64,000 nucleotides of DNA, taken from contig DASXAR010000039.1 in the NCBI GenBank assembly GCA_036406595.1, positions 1 through 64,000 of the forward strand, in the 5' to 3' direction. Under the pieces are notes generated by a model. It was not told where the DNA came from. It ran no database searches and worked only from the letters and a program-made list of their open reading frames with translations. Position numbers and translations under genes: made by a program. Every line of letters begins with the position of its first letter. Position 1 is the stretch's first letter. The DNA is from VRUE01 sp036406595. Lineage in GTDB: Bacteria; Actinomycetota; Thermoleophilia; Solirubrobacterales; 70-9. This document shows positions 15,117 through 24,411 of the stretch, piece by piece.

Positions 15117-16757
15117 CTACCCCGCGTCGCGTGCCCGCCGGTAGCGGCGGATCAGGGCGTTGGTCGAGCTGTCGTGGTCCAGCTCCGGCTCCTCGGTGGC
15201 CTGCAGCTCGGGAACGATCCGCTTCGCGAGCGCCTTGCCCAGCTCGACCCCCCACTGGTCGAAGGAGTCGATCCCCCAGATCGCCCCCTGGGTGAAGACG
15301 CTGTGCTCATAGAGGGCGACGAGGGCTCCCAGCGTGCGCGGGTCGAGCCGCTCGGCGAGGATCGTGTTCGAGGGCCGGTTCCCCTCCATCACCCGGTGCG
15401 GGACGATCTCCTCCGGGGTCCCCTCGGCGCGCACCTCCTCCGCGGTCCGGCCGAAGGCGAGCGCCTCGGCCTGCGCGAAGACGTTCGAGATCAGCAGGTC
15501 CTGGTGGTCGCCGAGCGGGTTGTTCGACCGCATGAAGCCGATGAAGTCGCAGGGGATCAGCCGCGTCCCCTGGTGGATCAGCTGGTAGAAGGAGTGCTGG
15601 CCGTTGGTGCCGGGCTCGCCCCAGAACACCGCCCCCGTCTCGTAATCGACGCGGGCGCCGTCGAGGGTCACGTGCTTCCCGTTCGACTCCATCGTCAGCT
15701 GCTGGAGGTAGGCGGGGAAGCGGTGCAGATACTGGTCATAGGGCAGCACCGCGCAGGTTTCGGCGCCGAAGAGGTCCCCGTACCAGACGCTGAGCATGCC
15801 GAGCAGGGCGGGCAGGTTGCGCTCGAGCGGCGCTTCGCGGAAGTGCTCGTCGATCGCGTGGAAGCCGGCCAGCATCTCGCCGAAGCGCTCCGGGCCGATC
15901 GCCACCATGGTCGAGAGTCCGATTGCCGAGTCCATCGAGTAGCGGCCCCCCACCCACTCCCAGAAGCCGAACATGTTGTCGGTGTCGATGCCGAAGCCTG
16001 CGACCTCCTCGGCGTTGGTCGAGACCGCGACGAAGTGCTTGGCGACGGCCGCCTCGTCGCCGCCGAGGCCGTCCAGCGACCAGCGGCGGGCCGTGTGGGC
16101 GTTGGTCATCGTCTCCAGCGTGGTGAAGGTCTTCGAGGAGACGACGAAGAGGGTCTCAGCGGGATCGAGGTCGCGCGTCGACTCGACGAAGTCGGTCCCG
16201 TCGACGTTGGAGACGAAGCGGAAGGTCATCTCGCGCCGGCTGAAGTGGCGCAGCGCCTCGTAGGCCATCACCGGCCCGAGGTCCGAGCCGCCGATGCCGA
16301 TGTTGACGACGTTGCGGATCGGCATGCCGGTGTGGCCGGTCCACTCGCCCGAGCGGATGCGCTCGGCGAAGGCGCTCATCCGGTCGAGCACCCCGTGCAC
16401 CTCCGCCACGACGTCGACCCCGTCGAGGAGCAGCGAGCGCTCGCGGGGCATCCGCAGCGCAACGTGGAGCACCGCCCGGTCCTCGGAGACGTTGATCCGC
16501 TCCCCCGCGAACATCGCCTCGCGGCGCTCCTCGACGCCACGCTCGCGGGCCAGCTCGGCGAGCAGCGCCAGCGTCTCGTCGGTGATTCGGTTCTTCGAGA
16601 AGTCGAGGTGGAGGCCGGCGCCGTCCGCCACCATCCGCTCGCCGCGCTTCTCGTCGGCGGCGAACAGGTCGCGAAGGTGGGCGTCGCGGACGTCCTCGTG
16701 GTGGCGCTGCAGCTTGCCCCACGCGGGCTGCGCCCGCAGCGGGCCCGGAGCCTCCAT
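15117..16757 (-). CDS. pgi: Glucose-6-phosphate isomerase
   Basis: A 546-residue enzyme interconverting glucose-6-phosphate and fructose-6-phosphate. PGI signatures are present: NIGIGGSDLGPVMAYEAL, FVSNVDGTDFVE, VVSSKTFTTLET, GGRYSMDSAIG, and the C-terminal GIDSFDQWGVELGK. Length is that of the long bacterial/eukaryotic-type PGI. The ATG lies 2 nt behind the transaldolase stop with AAGGGTGAGG as ribosome binding site. It links the oxidative pentose route to glycolysis in this cluster. Confidence 0.96.
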   Translation of the reverse strand: MEAPGPLRAQPAWGKLQRHHEDVRDAHLRDLFAADEKRGERMVADGAGLHLDFSKNRITDETLALLAELARERGVEERREAMFAGERINVSEDRAVLHVALRMPRERSLLLDGVDVVAEVHGVLDRMSAFAERIRSGEWTGHTGMPIRNVVNIGIGGSDLGPVMAYEALRHFSRREMTFRFVSNVDGTDFVESTRDLDPAETLFVVSSKTFTTLETMTNAHTARRWSLDGLGGDEAAVAKHFVAVSTNAEEVAGFGIDTDNMFGFWEWVGGRYSMDSAIGLSTMVAIGPERFGEMLAGFHAIDEHFREAPLERNLPALLGMLSVWYGDLFGAETCAVLPYDQYLHRFPAYLQQLTMESNGKHVTLDGARVDYETGAVFWGEPGTNGQHSFYQLIHQGTRLIPCDFIGFMRSNNPLGDHQDLLISNVFAQAEALAFGRTAEEVRAEGTPEEIVPHRVMEGNRPSNTILAERLDPRTLGALVALYEHSVFTQGAIWGIDSFDQWGVELGKALAKRIVPELQATEEPELDHDSSTNALIRRYRRARDAG

Positions 16758-16759
16758 CC

Positions 16760-17842
16760 TCACCCTTGGGCGACGACCCGCCGCTTCGACTCGATCGTCT
16801 CGAGCATCTCCTCCCAGGACTTCGCGAAGGCGACCTTGCCCTCCTCCTGGAGCCGTACGGCGAGGGCGTCGACGCCGATCCCGGCCTGCTCGAACTGCGC
16901 CAGCACGTCCTCGCAGTCGCCGCCGTCGGCGGGGACCAGGTCGCCGATCTCTCCGTGATCGGCGAAGGCGTGAAGGGTCGGCTCGGGCATCGTGTTGACC
17001 GTGAACGGCGACGCGAAGCCCTCGATGTAGAGGACGTCGGAGGCATCGGGGTCCTTGGTCCCGGTGCTCGCCCAGAGCAGCCGCTGCGGGCGGGCGCCCT
17101 CGTTCATCAGCCGCTGCATCCGGTCGGAGTCGAGCAGCTCGCGGTAGGCGCGGTAGGCGCGGAAGCCCACAGCCAGGCCGAGCCGATTGCGAAGCTCCTC
17201 GGGCGCCTCGTCCGAGACGGCCACGTCCCAGCGGCTCATGAAGATCGAGGCGACCGAATGGACCGCGGGGTCGAGACCGGCGCCGATGCGGCGTTCGATC
17301 CCGCGCAGATAGGCGTCGGCGGCGGCCAGGTACTGCTCGCGCGAGAAGAGCAGGGTGACGTTGATCGGGATGCCGGCGTAGATCGACTCCTCGATCGCCG
17401 GCAGCCCCGCCTCGGTGCCCGGGATCTTGATGTAGAGGTTGTCCCGGCCGCCCTTGCCGTGGAGCCTTGCGGCCTGCTCGATCGTCGCCGCCGTGTCGTC
17501 GGCGATCTTCGGGGAGACCTCGAGCGAGCAGTATCCGTCCACCCCGGCGGTGCGCTGGTGGATCGAGGCGAACAGGTCCGTGGCGTCGCGCAGGTCGGCG
17601 ATCGCCAGCTCGAAGAAGACCTCCTCGGCCGACTCCGTTTCGGAGCTCACCTCGGAGATCTGCTCGTCGTAGGCGTCGCTGCCGGAGATCGCCTTGTCGA
17701 AGATGGTGGGGTTCGAGGTCAGGCCGGTGACCGAGAGGTCGTCGATGTAGCCCTTCAGCACCCCGTCCCTCAGCATCGGCCTGGTGATGTTGTCCAGCCA
17801 GAGGCTCTGACCAAGCTCGTGCAGTCGTGCGGTCGGCTTCAC
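16760..17842 (-). CDS. tal: Transaldolase
   Basis: A 360-residue class I aldolase-fold enzyme that transfers a dihydroxyacetone unit between sedoheptulose-7-phosphate and glyceraldehyde-3-phosphate. It opens with LHELGQSLWLDNITRPMLRDG and contains TGLTSNPTIFDKAI, the typical TalA2-type N-terminus; IKIPGTEAGLPAIEE carries the Schiff-base Lys, and LLWASTGTKDP is the later signature. GTG start with AAAGGAG about 7 nt upstream. Sits between tkt (26 nt) and pgi (2 nt). Confidence 0.95.
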   Translation of the reverse strand: MKPTARLHELGQSLWLDNITRPMLRDGVLKGYIDDLSVTGLTSNPTIFDKAISGSDAYDEQISEVSSETESAEEVFFELAIADLRDATDLFASIHQRTAGVDGYCSLEVSPKIADDTAATIEQAARLHGKGGRDNLYIKIPGTEAGLPAIEESIYAGIPINVTLLFSREQYLAAADAYLRGIERRIGAGLDPAVHSVASIFMSRWDVAVSDEAPEELRNRLGLAVGFRAYRAYRELLDSDRMQRLMNEGARPQRLLWASTGTKDPDASDVLYIEGFASPFTVNTMPEPTLHAFADHGEIGDLVPADGGDCEDVLAQFEQAGIGVDALAVRLQEEGKVAFAKSWEEMLETIESKRRVVAQG

Positions 17843-17868
17843 TCGATCTCCTTTCTCTTTTGCATCTC

Positions 17869-19938
17869 CTATACCCGGTCGCGCTCGAGCAGCGCACGAG
17901 CCGCCTCGGCGACCCTGTCGGGGGTGAATCCGAACTTACTCTGTACGTCGCGCAGCGGGGCCGAGCTGCCGAAGGTGTGCATTCCGATCCTGGTCCCCTC
18001 GAGGCCGGCGTAACGCTCCCAGCCGATCGTCGAGGCCTCCTCGATCGAGACCCGGGCGGTTACCGCGGACGGCAGCACCGCCTCGCGGTAGGCGGCGTCC
18101 TGCCGCTCGAAGAGCTCCCAGCAGGGCAGGCTGACGACGCGGGAGCGGATCCCCTCAGCGCCCAGCTCCTCGTGTGCGTCCAGGGCGAGCGCCGCCTCGC
18201 TGCCGGTGGCGATCAGGATCACCTCGGGGAGCCCATCGCCGCCTCCGTCGCCGATAGAGGTGGAGTCCGCAAGCACGTAGCCGCCCCTGCGCAGCCCCTC
18301 CGCGGATGCGTAGCGCTCGCGGTCGATCACCGGGACGTCCTGCCTGGTGAGGACCAGGGCGACGGGCTGGTGGCGGCGATCGATCGCCACCCGCCAGGCC
18401 TCGACGACCTCGTTCGCGTCGGCGGGCCTGATCACGTCGAGCCCCGGGATCGCCCGCAGCGAGGCGAGCTGCTCGACCGGCTGGTGGGTCGGGCCGTCCT
18501 CGCCGAGGCCGATCGAGTCGTGGGTGAAGAGATGGATCACCGGCAGCTCCATCAGCGCCGAGAGGCGGATCGCCGGCCGGGCGTAGTCGGAGAAGGTCAG
18601 GTAGGTCGACCAGAGCGGCCGCAGCTTGGAGAGCGAGAGCCCGTTCGAGACGGCGGCGGCCTCGTGCTCCCGGATCCCGTAGTGGAGCTGGCGGCCCTCA
18701 GCGGAGCCGGGCTCGAAGTCCCCGGTGCCGCCGAGGTCGAGCCGCACCGAGGTCGAGTCGGTGAGGTCGGCGGAGCCGGAGAGCAGCCAGGGCAGCCGGG
18801 CGGCGATCGCGTTCTCCACCTTCTGCGAGGCCTTCCGGGTGGCGATTCCCTTCTCGTCGGGCTCGAAGCCGGGCAGATCGGCGTCCCAGCCCTCCGGCAG
18901 CTCGCGCCGCTGCATCGCGTCTATCTCGGCGGCCAGATCGCCATCCTCTTTCGAGAGGTCGGCGAGCCGCGCCCTCCAGGCGGCGTTCAGCTCCGCGCCG
19001 CGCCTGCCGATCCCGGCCGCGAAATGCTCCTTGACCCCGTCCGGCACCAGGAACTGGGCGTCCTCCGGCCAGTCGTAGGCGCGCTTGGTCTCGCGCACCT
19101 CCTCCTCGCCGAGCGGCTCGCCGTGCGCCTCGGCGGTGTCCTGCTTGTGGGGCGAGCCCCAGCCGATATGGCTGTCGACGATGATCAGGGTCGGGCGGCC
19201 CTCCTCCGCCTTGAACTCCTCGAAGGCGCGGGAGAGCAGCTCCGTGTCGTTGGCGTCGCCAACCCGGGTGACGTTCCAGCCGTAGCCCATGAACCGCGCC
19301 GCGGCGTCGTCGTCGTAGGCGAGCGTGGTCCTGCCGTCGATCGTGATGTGGTTGTTGTCGTAGATCCAGCAGAGGTTGTCGAGGCCGAGGTGGCCGGCGA
19401 GCGAGGCCGCCTCGTTGGATACGCCCTCCATCAGGCAGCCGTCGCCGGCGATCGCGTAGACGTCGAAGTCGAAGAGCTGCGCGCCGTAGCGGGCCCCCTG
19501 CCACTTGGAGGCGATCGCCATCCCCACGGAGGTGGCGATTCCCTGGCCGAGCGGACCGGTGGTCGTCTCGACGCCCGAGGTCCAGCGGTACTCCGGGTGG
19601 CCGGGGGCGCGGGAATCGAGCTGCCGGAACCGTTCGATGTCCTCGAGCGAGACCGCAGGGCGACCGACCACCTCGTAGTCGGGGTCGACGGCCTGCACCT
19701 CGGTCAGGAAGAGGAGCGCGTAGAGCAGCATCGAGGCGTGGCCGGCCGAGAGGACGAAGCGATCGCGGTTGGGCCAGATCGGGTCGGCCGGGTCGAATCG
19801 CAAATGGTTCTGCCAGAGGGTGTAGGCGACCGGGGCCATCGCCATCGGCGTGCCGGGGTGACCGGAGTTGGCCCTCTGGATCGCGTCTATCGACAGCGTG
19901 CGGATCGTGTTGATGCAGAGCTGGTCGATAGCCCGCAA
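17869..19938 (-). CDS. tkt: Transketolase
   Basis: A 689-residue thiamine-diphosphate enzyme moving two-carbon units between pentose, heptose and hexose phosphates. The N-terminus reads RANSGHPGTPMAMAP; the ThDP motif is GDGCLMEGVSNEAA with a distal NNHITIDG; the pyrimidine-binding part contains THDSIGLGEDGPTHQP. The start is a TTG (19938), consistent with the family's usual N-terminal length. It follows the kinase gene with an 18-nt gap. Confidence 0.95.
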   Translation of the reverse strand: MRAIDQLCINTIRTLSIDAIQRANSGHPGTPMAMAPVAYTLWQNHLRFDPADPIWPNRDRFVLSAGHASMLLYALLFLTEVQAVDPDYEVVGRPAVSLEDIERFRQLDSRAPGHPEYRWTSGVETTTGPLGQGIATSVGMAIASKWQGARYGAQLFDFDVYAIAGDGCLMEGVSNEAASLAGHLGLDNLCWIYDNNHITIDGRTTLAYDDDAAARFMGYGWNVTRVGDANDTELLSRAFEEFKAEEGRPTLIIVDSHIGWGSPHKQDTAEAHGEPLGEEEVRETKRAYDWPEDAQFLVPDGVKEHFAAGIGRRGAELNAAWRARLADLSKEDGDLAAEIDAMQRRELPEGWDADLPGFEPDEKGIATRKASQKVENAIAARLPWLLSGSADLTDSTSVRLDLGGTGDFEPGSAEGRQLHYGIREHEAAAVSNGLSLSKLRPLWSTYLTFSDYARPAIRLSALMELPVIHLFTHDSIGLGEDGPTHQPVEQLASLRAIPGLDVIRPADANEVVEAWRVAIDRRHQPVALVLTRQDVPVIDRERYASAEGLRRGGYVLADSTSIGDGGGDGLPEVILIATGSEAALALDAHEELGAEGIRSRVVSLPCWELFERQDAAYREAVLPSAVTARVSIEEASTIGWERYAGLEGTRIGMHTFGSSAPLRDVQSKFGFTPDRVAEAARALLERDRV

Positions 19939-19956
19939 CCTAGCGCCTCGTGCCTA

Positions 19957-21750
19957 TCAGGGCTCGATGCGGCTGATCGTCCCGTCGCCGTTGTTGGCGA
20001 CCCAGACCGCCTGCGCGCCGACGCTCACCGCACCCGGCTCGCTGCCGACGCCGGTCGGGTCTCCGACCGGTTCCCCGCTTTCCAGGTCGAGGCGCAGAAG
20101 CGAGTCGTCGGTGACGTTGGCGACCCAGACGACGTTGGTTCCCGCGTCCACCCCGCCGGGCCGCCCGTCGATCCGGACCGGGTCGCCGACCAGGTCCCGG
20201 ATCGAGGGATCGACCCTGGAGACGGTCCCGGAGCGGCTGTTGGCGACCCAGACCAGGCCGCCGCCGACCGTCACCCCGGCCGGTCCGCGCCCGACCCGGA
20301 TCGGGGCTCCGGCCCGCACCGTGCGCAGATCGATACGGCGCACCGAGCCGGTCGATGCGCTGCTGACCCAGATCGCGCCGGCGCCGACCGCCAGCCGCAG
20401 CGGCGTGGCGTGAGGGGCGATTCCGCTCTTGAAGACGCGGTCGCCACCCGGGTTGATGGCGGTCACGCCCGAGCCGGCGTCGTCGGCGACCCACACCCGC
20501 CCACCGCCGTAGACGATCGCGCCCGGCTCGCCCCGGACGTCAATCCTCGCCAGGACCCTGCCGCTGTCGGGATCGACGCGGATCACCTGGCCGGTGCTGG
20601 GGCTCGAGACCCAGACTGAGCCGTTGCCGACGGCAACTCCGGAAATGCCCTTGCCGAGGCGAAGCGGCGGGTCTTCCGCCCTGAGGCTGGCGGGGTCTAT
20701 GCGGGTCAGCGTCCCGTCGGCGGCGCTGGTCACCCAGACGGCGTCGGCGCCGGTCGCTATTCGCAGCGGGCCGCGCCCGACCGCAATCGGAGAGGAGACC
20801 GAGACCTCGTCGCCTCCCAGCAGCAGCAGCACAGCGACGACGAAGGCCGCGATCACGCCCGGCGTGACGAGCCAGCCCCGGGGCCAGCCGGCGACGCGGC
20901 TCCGCCAGCCGCCACCCTCCACCTCGGTGGGACGGTCCTCGGGCTCGGTGAGGACCCGGGTCGCCGTCGGCGTGCCGCCCTGGAGCTGGCGGGCGGCCTC
21001 CATCAGGCCGCCGGCGGTCGGGTAGCGCTCCGCCGGGTCCCTGGCGACCGCGCGTTCGATCACCGCGTCGAGGCCGGCGGGCATGCGCGGCTCCTCTCCC
21101 TCCCCGCGGGCGAAGGGCACGATGCCGGTCAGCGACTCGTAGAGGACGCAGCCGAGCGAGTAGACGTCCGCCGCCGGCCCGACCCTTTCGCCTCGCCACT
21201 GCTCGGGGGACATGTACTCGACTGTGCCGACGATCGAGGCGCCGCTCAGGACGCCGCTGTCGCCGACCGCCTTGGCGAGACCGAAGTCGGTGAGGTAGGC
21301 CCGGTTCTCCCCCTCGAGGAGGACGTTGTGCGGCTTCACGTCGCGGTGGACGATGCCCGCCGCATGGGCAGCGTCGAGCGCCCCCGCGATCTGGGAGAGC
21401 AGCTCGATCGCCTGCCCGGGGGGGAGCGGTCCGCGGCTCGAGATCCGTTTCCTCAGGTCGCCTCCCTCGACCAGGCGCATCGCGACGATCAGCTCGCCCT
21501 CCTCTTCGCGGGCGTCGAGGACGGGGACGACGTTGGGATGGTCGAGGCGGGCCGCAAGCCGCGACTCGCGCAGGAAGCGGTCGCGGAAGCCGTCGTCGCT
21601 GGCCAGGTGGCGGGCGATCACCTTGAGCGCCACCGGCCGGTCGAGGGCGAGCTGCGTCGCCCGATAGACGACGCCCATCCCGCCGCGGGCGATCACCGCG
21701 TCGAGCCGGTATCCGGCAAGCGTCGAGCCGACGGCGAGGTCGTCTGCCAC
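19957..21750 (-). CDS. Transmembrane Ser/Thr protein kinase with extracytoplasmic propeller sensor
   Basis: A 597-residue PknB-type kinase. The cytoplasmic kinase domain (about 14-255) is complete: Gly-rich loop GGMGVVY, Lys43, Glu62, HRD at 135-137, DFG at 155-157, and GTVEYMSPEQ. A single membrane helix spans about 293-312. The outside part (313-597) is a beta-propeller of YncE/Vgb type built of roughly 42-residue units with VWV strands (GSVWVSSPSTG, GRVWVADDAG, NVVWVANVTD). It probably senses a ligand at the cell surface and phosphorylates cytoplasmic targets. It is first in a run with tkt, tal, pgi and cydAB. GTG start with a TATAAC box 6 nt upstream. Confidence 0.93.
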   Translation of the reverse strand: MADDLAVGSTLAGYRLDAVIARGGMGVVYRATQLALDRPVALKVIARHLASDDGFRDRFLRESRLAARLDHPNVVPVLDAREEEGELIVAMRLVEGGDLRKRISSRGPLPPGQAIELLSQIAGALDAAHAAGIVHRDVKPHNVLLEGENRAYLTDFGLAKAVGDSGVLSGASIVGTVEYMSPEQWRGERVGPAADVYSLGCVLYESLTGIVPFARGEGEEPRMPAGLDAVIERAVARDPAERYPTAGGLMEAARQLQGGTPTATRVLTEPEDRPTEVEGGGWRSRVAGWPRGWLVTPGVIAAFVVAVLLLLGGDEVSVSSPIAVGRGPLRIATGADAVWVTSAADGTLTRIDPASLRAEDPPLRLGKGISGVAVGNGSVWVSSPSTGQVIRVDPDSGRVLARIDVRGEPGAIVYGGGRVWVADDAGSGVTAINPGGDRVFKSGIAPHATPLRLAVGAGAIWVSSASTGSVRRIDLRTVRAGAPIRVGRGPAGVTVGGGLVWVANSRSGTVSRVDPSIRDLVGDPVRIDGRPGGVDAGTNVVWVANVTDDSLLRLDLESGEPVGDPTGVGSEPGAVSVGAQAVWVANNGDGTISRIEP

Positions 21751-21756
21751 CCGGCG

Positions 21757-21762
21757 GTTATA
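21757..21762 (-). promoter_or_regulatory. Candidate -10 box of the kinase gene (leaderless)
   Basis: TATAAC on the minus strand ends 6 nt before the GTG of the kinase gene, with no Shine-Dalgarno between. This spacing puts transcription start at or next to the start codon. Confidence 0.5.
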
Positions 21763-21779
21763 TCGACGCGCCCGCCTGA

Positions 21780-21814
21780 ACGGGGTCCCTCCTCGTCAAA
21801 TGGAGGGACCCCGT
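21780..21814. terminator. Perfect 13-bp hairpin between propeller protein and kinase genes
   Basis: ACGGGGTCCCTCC (21780-21792) pairs perfectly with 21802-21814 around a 9-nt loop. It lies 33 nt behind the stop of the propeller gene and 30 nt before the kinase start. It probably ends the upstream transcript; no U-run follows, and its arm overlaps where a kinase -35 would be, so a regulatory role is possible. Confidence 0.6.
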
Positions 21815-21847
21815 CCTGGAGCCGTGGCGAGTCCGCCGGGGCTTCGC

Positions 21848-22966
21848 TCAGCGGTGGTGGCGGCGGTGCTTCGGCTGCTGGCGGCGGACTGGCTGCCAGG
21901 CCATCACCGGGCCGATCGTCGTCGCGACAGACCCGCTTTCCAGGGAGAAGCCCTGCGCCAATTCCGCGCGCCGGCCCGAGCTGACGTCAACCGCCGAGAG
22001 GGACTCCGCCTCATCGGTTGCGACGAAGGCGGCGATCCGGCGTCCGTCCGAGGAGAAGACGGCGTTGGTCGCGGAATTGTCGGCGACTTCGGTGAGCTTG
22101 CGGGCCCGCCCCCTTCCCAGCCGCTTTACCCAGAGGCCCTGGTCGCGGCGGAAGAGGAGCAGGGAGCCGTCCGGGGTGACGTCCTCGACGAAGGCCGACC
22201 CGGCCCCGGCGATCAGCTCGCGCGCGCGGGAGCCGTCGCGACGCATCGTGAAGACGTCCGCGTAGGCGTCCGGCCCTCCCCCGCTCTGGCCGCGGCTGAA
22301 GACGATCCCTCCCCTGAAGTAGCGGGGCGAGAACTCGTCGATCCGGGCGCTGTGGGTGAGCTGGGCGAGGCCCGCGCCGGAGGGCCGCACCGAGTAGAGG
22401 TCGTCGCTCGTGCCGCCGCCTGCTTCGGCGCTGCTGCGGACGAAGACGATCGCCCTGCCATCCGGGGCGAACGCGGCTTCGTGCTCGTCCTCGGGGGTCA
22501 GGGTCAGCGCGTGAACACCGCCGCCGCCGATCCGAACCGTGTAGAGGTCCCGCGGGGCGCCCTCTCCGGAGCGCCGCTCGAAGACGACGTAACGGCCGTT
22601 CGGCGCGACGTGGGGGTGCTCGTCGAGATCGGAGCCGCTGGTCAGCGCGTGCTGGCCGGAGCCGTCGGCGCGCATCGAGTAGATGTCCCCGTCCCGGACG
22701 AAGGCGATCGCGCGACCGTCGCCGGAGAAGGACGGCTGGCTGTCGGCCGGGTTCTCGGTCAGCTGGTTGAGACGGCCGTTGCGGGCCGCGTAGAGGCCGC
22801 CTTCGAGCTGGGGCGGGCTCGCTTCGCCGCTTTCTTCGGTGTGGGCCGGCGCGGCTTCGACCTTGGAGAAGACGACCGCGCCGGACGGTTGCTTGGCCGA
22901 GGCAGGCGCGACGAGCAGCACCAGGGCGACGACGGTGAGCAGAGCAGTGAATATCGAACGGAGCAT
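21848..22966 (-). CDS. Secreted TolB/WD40-like beta-propeller protein
   Basis: A 372-residue exported protein. A signal peptide (MLRSIFTALLTVVALVLLVAPASA) leads into about six propeller blades of the PD40 type: QPSFSGDGRAIAFVRDGDIY, EHPHVAPNGRYVVFERRSG and later similar strands, each with a DGR/NGR turn and a (S/A)-x-D-(L/I)-Y-(S/T) strand. Such proteins bind partners rather than act as enzymes. The C-terminus is basic (QPKHRRHHR). AAAGGGA stands in front of the ATG. It lies between an FHA protein and a kinase on one strand. Confidence 0.85.
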   Translation of the reverse strand: MLRSIFTALLTVVALVLLVAPASAKQPSGAVVFSKVEAAPAHTEESGEASPPQLEGGLYAARNGRLNQLTENPADSQPSFSGDGRAIAFVRDGDIYSMRADGSGQHALTSGSDLDEHPHVAPNGRYVVFERRSGEGAPRDLYTVRIGGGGVHALTLTPEDEHEAAFAPDGRAIVFVRSSAEAGGGTSDDLYSVRPSGAGLAQLTHSARIDEFSPRYFRGGIVFSRGQSGGGPDAYADVFTMRRDGSRARELIAGAGSAFVEDVTPDGSLLLFRRDQGLWVKRLGRGRARKLTEVADNSATNAVFSSDGRRIAAFVATDEAESLSAVDVSSGRRAELAQGFSLESGSVATTIGPVMAWQPVRRQQPKHRRHHR

Positions 22967-23076
22967 TGGATTCCCTTTCTCGGTGATTGCCATTGCCCGA
23001 TCGATGTTCGGAGGCGAGGGCGGGCGCGCCAACGACAGCGGCGCCCCACAGCGGGCCGGGTTTGGCCCGGTCCGGG

Positions 23077-23673
23077 TCAGCGGGTGCGGTCGAGCCCGAG
23101 CTCGATCACGCGGGCGGCGATCAGCCGAGGGCGGTCGCGGCCGGCGCCGCCGGCGACTTCGAGCTTGGCGGCGAGGGCATCGAGCCGCCGCTGCGCGGTG
23201 CGCTCGCTGACATGGAGCGCCTCGGCAATCTCGGCTCGGGTCGCCGGCCGCCCGGCGAAGGCACCCTCGCTGCGGTATGGCGCAACGAGCGCCGCGGCCG
23301 TCGCCCGCTCCTCTTCGCTCAGCTCGACGGCGGGCTGTGAGGCGGCGACGGTGGCGCCGCCCCGGCCGGGCTCCGGATCGGAGACTTCGAGCCGGTGGCC
23401 GCCGACCGTCAGGGTGTCGCCGTCGCGCAGGCGCCGGGGCCTGTCGAGCGGCTCTCCGTTGAGGGCGGTCCCATTGCGGCTGTCTAGGTCGGTGGCCATC
23501 AGGATGCCGCCGCGGCACTCGATCTCGAGGTGGTTCCACGAGACCGCCTCGTCGTCGGGGAGGCTGATGTCGGCCTCCGGATCGCGGCCGATGGCGGTCC
23601 GCCCCGCCGAGATCGGGAACGAGCGGGGCTCGCCGCCCCTGACGGTTAGCCAGATCCGAGCGTCCATCGCCAC
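23077..23673 (-). CDS. FHA-domain protein with C-terminal helix-turn-helix-like region
   Basis: A 198-residue protein. Residues about 20-105 form a forkhead-associated domain with the phosphothreonine-binding residues in place: GRD, SWNH (SxxH) and DSRNGT. The rest (about 120-198) includes ATRAEIAEALHVSERTAQRRLDALAAKL, which is wrapped as a helix-turn-helix, so it may couple phospho-recognition to DNA binding. The nearby Ser/Thr kinase is an obvious source of phosphothreonine; that link is inferred. GTG start at 23673, with an alternative ATG at 23667. Divergent from rpiA by only 20 nt. Confidence 0.86.
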   Translation of the reverse strand: MAMDARIWLTVRGGEPRSFPISAGRTAIGRDPEADISLPDDEAVSWNHLEIECRGGILMATDLDSRNGTALNGEPLDRPRRLRDGDTLTVGGHRLEVSDPEPGRGGATVAASQPAVELSEEERATAAALVAPYRSEGAFAGRPATRAEIAEALHVSERTAQRRLDALAAKLEVAGGAGRDRPRLIAARVIELGLDRTR

Positions 23674-23680
23674 GCGAGCA

Positions 23681-23686
23681 TAGAGT
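23681..23686 (+). promoter_or_regulatory. Candidate -10 box of rpiA (leaderless)
   Basis: TAGAGT ends 7 nt before the rpiA GTG, with no Shine-Dalgarno. The whole gap to the divergent FHA gene is 20 nt, leaving no room for a normal leader. Confidence 0.5.
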
Positions 23687-23693
23687 CCGGGCC

Positions 23694-24350
23694 GTGAGCG
23701 CTGCGGAGGAGGAGAAGCGCCTTGCCGCAGAGGAGGCGGCGAAGCTGGTCAACGACGATATGGCGGTCGGCCTCGGCACCGGCTCGACCGTCGCCCACCT
23801 GCTGCCCGCGATCGCAGCCCGTGGCCTGAGCGGGATCCGCTGCGTCGCGACCTCGGTGGCCACCGAGGAGCAGGCGCGCTCGCTGGGGATTCCGGTCGAG
23901 GAGTTCGGCGAGATCGAGCGCCTCGACATCGCAATCGACGGCGCCGACCAGGTGACCCCCGAGGCATGGTTGAACAAGGGCGGCGGCGGCGCCCACCTGC
24001 GGGAGAAGATCGTCGCCGCGGCGGCCGAGCGGTTCGTCGTGATCGCCGACTCGAGCAAGCCGGTGGAGGCGCTGAGCGGGCCGGTGCCGCTGGAGCTCTT
24101 CGCCTTCGGGCTCGGCTCGACGCTGTCGAGGCTGGGGTCCGACGTGAGCGTGCGCGATGCGCCCCGAAGCCCCGACGGAGGTGTCATCGCGGACTACCGG
24201 GGCAACGTCGGCGACCCGGCGGAGCTGGCGGCGCGCCTCGAGGCCGATCCGGGAGTCGCCGCTCACGGGCTATTCCCGCCGGAGCTGGTCGGCGACGTGC
24301 TGATCGGCCGTGGCTCCACGGTCGAAAGGCGAAGCGTCGCAACCCGCTAG
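23694..24350 (+). CDS. rpiA: Ribose-5-phosphate isomerase A
   Basis: A 218-residue enzyme interconverting ribulose-5-phosphate and ribose-5-phosphate. Signatures are clear: VGLGTGSTVAHLL (phosphate loop), IDGADQVTPE with the catalytic acids, and KGGGGAHLREKIVA with the catalytic Lys. GTG start. It fits the surrounding pentose phosphate gene group and is read towards the flavin oxidase gene 61 nt downstream. Confidence 0.95.
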   Translation: MSAAEEEKRLAAEEAAKLVNDDMAVGLGTGSTVAHLLPAIAARGLSGIRCVATSVATEEQARSLGIPVEEFGEIERLDIAIDGADQVTPEAWLNKGGGGAHLREKIVAAAAERFVVIADSSKPVEALSGPVPLELFAFGLGSTLSRLGSDVSVRDAPRSPDGGVIADYRGNVGDPAELAARLEADPGVAAHGLFPPELVGDVLIGRGSTVERRSVATR

Positions 24351-24411
24351 GCAATCTGACTCGATCGTCTAGGGTCGAGGCGGTCAATCGAGAGGGACAG
24401 AGGGGGAATGG

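Noticed and set aside
12496..15144. Open frame of 882 codons on the plus strand
   Set aside because: It is antisense to HAD, cydB and cydA, which have clear families; its product is rich in Asp/Arg/Gly with no fold, a GC-codon shadow.
15117..17897. A 926-residue reading of pgi with an N-terminal extension
   Set aside because: The extension is the transaldolase gene read in another frame. The true pgi start is the ATG at 16757, right behind the transaldolase stop.
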